Source: Pocillopora verrucosa
Taxonomy: Eukaryota; Cnidaria; Anthozoa; Scleractinia; Pocilloporidae
Direction of reading: 5' to 3'
DNA length: 64,000 nucleotides
Assembly: GCF_036669915.1 (NCBI RefSeq)
Contig: NC_089325.1
Location: 4,224,683 to 4,288,682 of the forward strand
Shown: in pieces, positions 60,409 to 64,000 of the stretch
How the letters are laid out: the number at the start of each line of letters is the position of its first letter
Position numbering within the stretch: the first letter of the stretch is position 1
Position numbers and translations under genes: made by a program
The notes under the pieces: generated by a model
Database searches by the model: none
Seen by the model: the letters and a program-made list of their open reading frames with translations, nothing else
What the model was told of the DNA's origin: nothing

Positions 60409-60481
60409 AGGCCCGTACGGGATTTGAACCCATGACCTCTGCGATACCGGTGCAGCGCTCTACCAATTGAGCTAACAAGCC
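60409..60481 (-). tRNA. tRNA-like gene 1 (apparent anticodon GGT)
   Basis: 73-nt cloverleaf: acceptor GGCTTGT/ACGGGCC (with G.T pairs), D arm GCTC/GAGC, anticodon arm CTGCA/CGCAG with loop CCGGTAT, T arm ATGGG/CCCGT with loop TTCAAAT. Apparent anticodon GGT (Thr). Base 33 is C instead of the nearly universal T, and the loop-closing pair is A.C. The acceptor and D arm resemble metazoan tRNA-Ile. Sound internal promoter and T-run terminator; decoding function doubtful. Confidence 0.5.
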
Positions 60482-60653
60482 AACTGGGAGCTGGTCAATG
60501 AATTGGGTACAAATAAACATCCGAGTGAATGAAGATTTAGATATATGAAAATTCACATATTTGCACTGCGGTGGAAAGATGAAATTAGAAGATCCTCGCA
60601 GCAAAGAACACTACTGAAACTAGTAGTTGTAAGTAGGACCTGAAAAAAATTTC

Positions 60654-60726
60654 AGGCCCGTACGGGATTTGAACCCATGACCTCTGCGATACCGGTGCAG
60701 CGCTCTACCAATTGAGCTAACAAGCC
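60654..60726 (-). tRNA. tRNA-like gene 2
   Basis: Same 73-nt sequence as copy 1, minus strand, 245 bp further on. Its 5' end faces the inversion point. Confidence 0.5.
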
Positions 60727-60730
60727 AACT

Positions 60731-60780
60731 GCGCTGCACCGGTATCGCAGAGGTCATGGGTTCAAATCCCGTACGGGCCT
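60731..60780 (+). pseudogene. 5'-truncated tRNA-like copy at the inversion point
   Basis: Only bases 24-73 remain, starting GCGCTGCACCGG. Acceptor 5' strand and D arm are missing, so the A box is lost. It marks the breakpoint where orientation changes. Confidence 0.8.
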
Positions 60781-60953
60781 GAAATTTTTTTTCAGGTCCT
60801 ACTTACAACTACTAGTTTCAGTAGTGTTCTTTGCTGCGAGGATCTTCTAATTTCATCTTTCCACCGCAGTGCAAATATGTGAATTTTCATATATCTAAAT
60901 CTTCATTCACTCGGATGTTTATTTGTACCCAATTCATTGACCAGCTCCCAGTT

Positions 60954-61026
60954 GGCTTGTTAGCTCAATTGGTAGAGCGCTGCACCGGTATCGCAGAGGT
61001 CATGGGTTCAAATCCCGTACGGGCCT
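60954..61026 (+). tRNA. tRNA-like gene 3
   Basis: Complete plus-strand copy, identical to copy 1 in the 73-nt head, with a T8 run following. Confidence 0.5.
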
Positions 61027-61199
61027 GAAATTTTTTTTCAGGTCCTACTTACAACTACTAGTTTCAGTAGTGTTCTTTGCTGCGAGGATCTTCTAATTTC
61101 ATCTTTCCACCGCAGTGCAAATATGTGAATTTTCATATATCTAAATCTTCATTCACTCGGATGTTTATTTGTACCCAATTCATTGACCAGCTCCCAGTT

Positions 61200-61272
61200 G
61201 GCTTGTTAGCTCAATTGGTAGAGCGCTGCACCGGTATCGCAGAGGTCATGGGTTCAAATCCCGTACGGGCCT
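61200..61272 (+). tRNA. tRNA-like gene 4
   Basis: Complete plus copy, 246 bp after the previous one. Confidence 0.5.
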
Positions 61273-61444
61273 GAAATTTTTTTCAGGTCCTACTTACAAC
61301 TACTAGTTTCAGTAGTGTTCTTTGCTGCGAGGATCTTCTAATTTCATCTTTCCACCGCAGTGCAAATATGTGAATTTTCATATATCTAAATCTTCATTCA
61401 CTCGGATGTTTATTTGTACCCAATTCATTGACCAGCTCCCAGTT

Positions 61445-61517
61445 GGCTTGTTAGCTCAATTGGTAGAGCGCTGCACCGGTATCGCAGAGGTCATGGGTTC
61501 AAATCCCGTACGGGCCT
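61445..61517 (+). tRNA. tRNA-like gene 5
   Basis: Complete plus copy, 245 bp after the previous one. Confidence 0.5.
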
Positions 61518-61689
61518 GAAATTTTTTTCAGGTCCTACTTACAACTACTAGTTTCAGTAGTGTTCTTTGCTGCGAGGATCTTCTAATTTCATCTTTCCAC
61601 CGCAGTGCAAATATGTGAATTTTCATATATCTAAATCTTCATTCACTCGGATGTTTATTTGTACCCAATTCATTTACCAGCTCCCAGTT

Positions 61690-61762
61690 GGCTTGTTAGC
61701 TCAATTGGTAGAGCGCTGCACCGGTATCGCAGAGGTCATGGGTTCAAATCCCGTACGGGCCT
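61690..61762 (+). tRNA. tRNA-like gene 6
   Basis: Complete plus copy. The leader carries the CATTTACC variant. Confidence 0.5.
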
Positions 61763-61934
61763 GAAATTTTTTTCAGGTCCTACTTACAACTACTAGTTTC
61801 AGTAGTGTTCTTTGCTGCGAGGATCTTCTAATTTCATCTTTCCACCGCAGTGCAAATATGTGAATTTTCATATATCTAAATCTTCATTCACTCGGATGTT
61901 TATTTGTACCCAATTCATTTACCAGCTCCCAGTT

Positions 61935-62007
61935 GGCTTGTTAGCTCAATTGGTAGAGCGCTGCACCGGTATCGCAGAGGTCATGGGTTCAAATCCCGTA
62001 CGGGCCT
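61935..62007 (+). tRNA. tRNA-like gene 7
   Basis: Complete plus copy, also with the CATTTACC leader variant, so copies 6 and 7 share a recent ancestor. Confidence 0.5.
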
Positions 62008-62180
62008 GAAAATTTTTTTCAGGTCCTACTTACAACTACTAGTTTCAGTAGTGTTCTTTGCTGCGAGGATCTTCTAATTTCATCTTTCCACCGCAGTGCA
62101 AATATGTGAATTTTCATATATCTAAATCTTCATTCACTCGGATGTTTATTTGTACCCAATTCATTGACCAGCTCCCAGTT

Positions 62181-62253
62181 GGCTTGTTAGCTCAATTGGT
62201 AGAGCGCTGCACCGGTATCGCAGAGGTCATGGGTTCAAATCCCGTACGGGCCT
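62181..62253 (+). tRNA. tRNA-like gene 8
   Basis: Complete plus copy, 246 bp after the previous one. Confidence 0.5.
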
Positions 62254-62425
62254 GAAATTTTTTTCAGGTCCTACTTACAACTACTAGTTTCAGTAGTGTT
62301 CTTTGCTGCGAGGATCTTCTAATTTCATCTTTCCACCGCAGTGCAAATATGTGAATTTTCATATATCTAAATCTTCATTCACTCGGATGTTTATTTGTAC
62401 CCAATTCATTGACCAGCTCCCAGTT

Positions 62426-62498
62426 GGCTTGTTAGCTCAATTGGTAGAGCGCTGCACCGGTATCGCAGAGGTCATGGGTTCAAATCCCGTACGGGCCT
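62426..62498 (+). tRNA. tRNA-like gene 9
   Basis: Complete plus copy. Confidence 0.5.
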
Positions 62499-62670
62499 GA
62501 AATTTTTTTCAGGTCCTACTTACAACTACTAGTTTCAGTAGTGTTCTTTGCTGCGAGGATCTTCTAATTTCATCTTTCCACCGCAGTGCAAATATGTGAA
62601 TTTTCATATATCTAAATCTTCATTCACTCGGATGTTTATTTGTACCCAATTCATTGACCAGCTCCCAGTT

Positions 62671-62743
62671 GGCTTGTTAGCTCAATTGGTAGAGCGCTGC
62701 ACCGGTATCGCAGAGGTCATGGGTTCAAATCCCGTACGGGCCT
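62671..62743 (+). tRNA. tRNA-like gene 10
   Basis: Complete plus copy. Confidence 0.5.
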
Positions 62744-62915
62744 GAAATTTTTTTCAGGTCCTACTTACAACTACTAGTTTCAGTAGTGTTCTTTGCTGCG
62801 AGGATCTTCTAATTTCATCTTTCCACCGCAGTGCAAATATGTGAATTTTCATATATCTAAATCTTCATTCACTCGGATGTTTATTTGTACCCAATTCATT
62901 GACCAGCTCCCAGTT

Positions 62916-62988
62916 GGCTTGTTAGCTCAATTGGTAGAGCGCTGCACCGGTATCGCAGAGGTCATGGGTTCAAATCCCGTACGGGCCT
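62916..62988 (+). tRNA. tRNA-like gene 11
   Basis: Complete plus copy and the last of the array. Its unit breaks off at 63064 and passes into Penelope-type sequence. Confidence 0.5.
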
Positions 62989-63060
62989 GAAATTTTTTTC
63001 AGGTCCTACTTACAACTACTAGTTTCAGTAGTGTTCTTTGCTGCGAGGATCTTCTAATTT

Positions 63061-63350
63061 CAGGTAATTTAGTGTTAACAAATGAGTTTAAAACGTAAAT
63101 TGGCTACCGTAAAGAGTTAAAAAGCTGACGTTTCGAGCGTTAGCCCTTCGTCAGAGCGATTGGAGGAATTGTGGGTTGTGTGTGGGTTTATATGCAGAAA
63201 GTGGAGCTACGCAATTGGTGGGAATATGGTGACGAGAAAACAGGAATAAATTAGTTGAATGAAAAGCGCTCGTTGATTCCGTGGGAATTAAGGGTGCCGA
63301 TTTGGAAGATAAATTTTTGTTCTAGTGTTTTAGAAAAATTACCTGCTATA

Positions 63351-63395
<45 letters not shown>

Positions 63396-63410
63396 TTTAT
63401 TGTTTGATAA
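63061..63410 (-). mobile_element. Penelope-like retroelement 3' end
   Basis: On the minus strand, about 63340 down to 63260, an open frame reads KTLEQKFIFQIGTLN then SHGINERFSFN and a stop. I recognise this as the C-terminal tail of Penelope-like element proteins (reverse transcriptase plus GIY-YIG endonuclease). After it comes an untranslated stretch, then the end repeat with CTGACGAAGGGCTAACGCTC followed by GAAACGTCAG, GCCAATTTACG and TTAACACTAAATTACCTG. The other side has the ACGCAGCACCACAGTTTCTT edge. All upstream coding is gone, so the element is heavily 5'-truncated. Confidence 0.75.
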
Positions 63411-63570
63411 AGGGTCGTGTTCACGAGACTGCAATGAGCCTATCAGGAGGTAAGACATCATATATTTGTATTCATGGCGCGAATATTAGCGTCCTTTTGG
63501 CGTCATTTGCGATTACTCCTGGCTTTACTTTTAGCGTGTGAAGTGATCAGTGGACTCTTTTTCTTCCAAA

Positions 63571-63939
63571 ATGTCAAGAATTTCCGACCACATCAGCGTG
63601 AGCGACAGTTTCACTGTGCTACTGGACGATTCTTTGAAAGAAAACCAATCATTAAGAGAGCAAATGAGGCAGCGCGATGAACAAAATGCCTTAAAGTTCG
63701 AAGAGCTTTCAAACAAAGTGGACTCTTCTAGTAAACTTGTCGCCGAGAACAACTCGGGCAGCAAGGAAACGAAATCAAAGAAAGGTAACTCAAGGGTCCA
63801 TGTGCCTACAAGCTGTGCGAAACCAATGAGACATTTTGTATACCTATGTAAAAATATTTATATTTATGATATTTGTATTTTTCCGTTCTTTCCCGTGTAT
63901 TTTGAATCTTTCCCGAAACCTCTGGCTACGTTACTGTGA
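63571..63939 (+). CDS. start of an unidentified coiled-coil protein
   Basis: The first ATG at 63571 opens MSRISDHISVSDSFTVLLDD followed by a heptad-like, Glu/Gln/Lys-rich segment (SLKENQSLREQMRQRDEQ) and a Lys/Ser-rich stretch ending KETKSKKG. A GGTAAC at 63784 could be a splice donor; otherwise the frame runs to the stop at 63939 through a lower-quality, hydrophobic tail. I recall similar short coiled-coil openings in repeated, transposon-associated coral genes but cannot name a family. Placement beside a Penelope fragment fits a mobile or repeated gene. Confidence 0.4.
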   Translation: MSRISDHISVSDSFTVLLDDSLKENQSLREQMRQRDEQNALKFEELSNKVDSSSKLVAENNSGSKETKSKKGNSRVHVPTSCAKPMRHFVYLCKNIYIYDICIFPFFPVYFESFPKPLATLL

Positions 63940-64000
63940 AAATTACAAAATCAAGTTAAAGAGTTATGACAGTAAAATAAATTTCAATATATAAAACACG

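Larger units (their letters stand above)
60285..63064. repeat. tandem array of a 245-bp tRNA-like unit with internal inversion
   Basis: Eleven complete tRNA-like heads and one partial, two on - then the rest on +, at a period of 245-246 bp. The head-to-head junction is at about 60730, where a minus tRNA start meets the 3' two thirds of a plus tRNA. Each unit continues with a T7-T8 run inside the hairpin CCTGAAA/TTTCAGG, a second hairpin ACTACT/AGTAGT, and a body with CCACCGCAGTGCAAATATG. Copies differ mainly in T-run length and one G/T in the leader (CATTGACC or CATTTACC). The 65-residue open frame recurring across each unit is simply read through the tRNA sequence and is not credible as protein. 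Confidence 0.95.

Noticed and set aside
60831-62990. Ten identical 65-residue open frames across the array
   Set aside because: The frame runs through the tRNA-like head and its body; conservation follows from the repeat DNA. Such 'LAQLVERCTG..' proteins are a known type of false prediction from tRNA-like repeats.
60285-63064. CRISPR-like array
   Set aside because: Whole 245-bp units are repeated with no variable spacers, in an animal genome.

Overview
The window is animal nuclear DNA. Genes are split by short-to-medium GT/AG introns, intergenic space is AT-rich and full of small mobile elements, and proteins are metazoan. An intact tolloid/BMP1-type protease, a cluster of SLC16-like transporters, Penelope-like retroelement pieces, tRNA-derived SINEs and foldback elements together suggest a cnidarian, probably an anthozoan such as a stony coral. 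That assignment is inference from the look of the genes and repeats; no search was run.

Layout. 1-5912: intergenic, with a Penelope-type inverted end fragment. 5913-21553 (+): a complete 15-exon tolloid/BMP1-like metalloprotease of 923 residues with the full order astacin-CUB-CUB-EGF-CUB-EGF-CUB-CUB. 21554-29377: repeat-rich, with foldback elements, a SINE, and the broken third exon of a transporter cut off by a Penelope fragment. 29378-57404: five intact four-exon SLC16/MCT-like major facilitator genes, three on + (A, B, C) and two on - (D, E), so the two groups converge around 46-47.5 kb. A and B are a recent segmental duplication that includes the 5' flank and introns. 59067-59174: a possible C-terminal exon remnant of another copy. 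60285-63064: a tandem array of a 245-bp unit, each with a tRNA-like gene, arranged as two minus copies and then a run of plus copies around an inversion point, and bounded by Penelope-type sequence. 63571 onward: the start of an unidentified coiled-coil protein.

The tolloid protein would be secreted and process extracellular matrix or BMP-pathway substrates. The SLC16-like proteins would be 12-helix plasma-membrane or organelle carriers; their substrate cannot be read from the sequence, and residues tied to proton/lactate transport in MCT1 are replaced in all five. I see no functional link between the protease and the transporters beyond proximity.

The most unusual part is the tRNA-like array. 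Its head is structurally intact but has an odd anticodon loop (C33, an A.C pair at the top of the stem, apparent anticodon GGT). It stays identical over all full copies, and a diverged single copy 13 kb away shows that the same unit exists as a dispersed SINE-like element.
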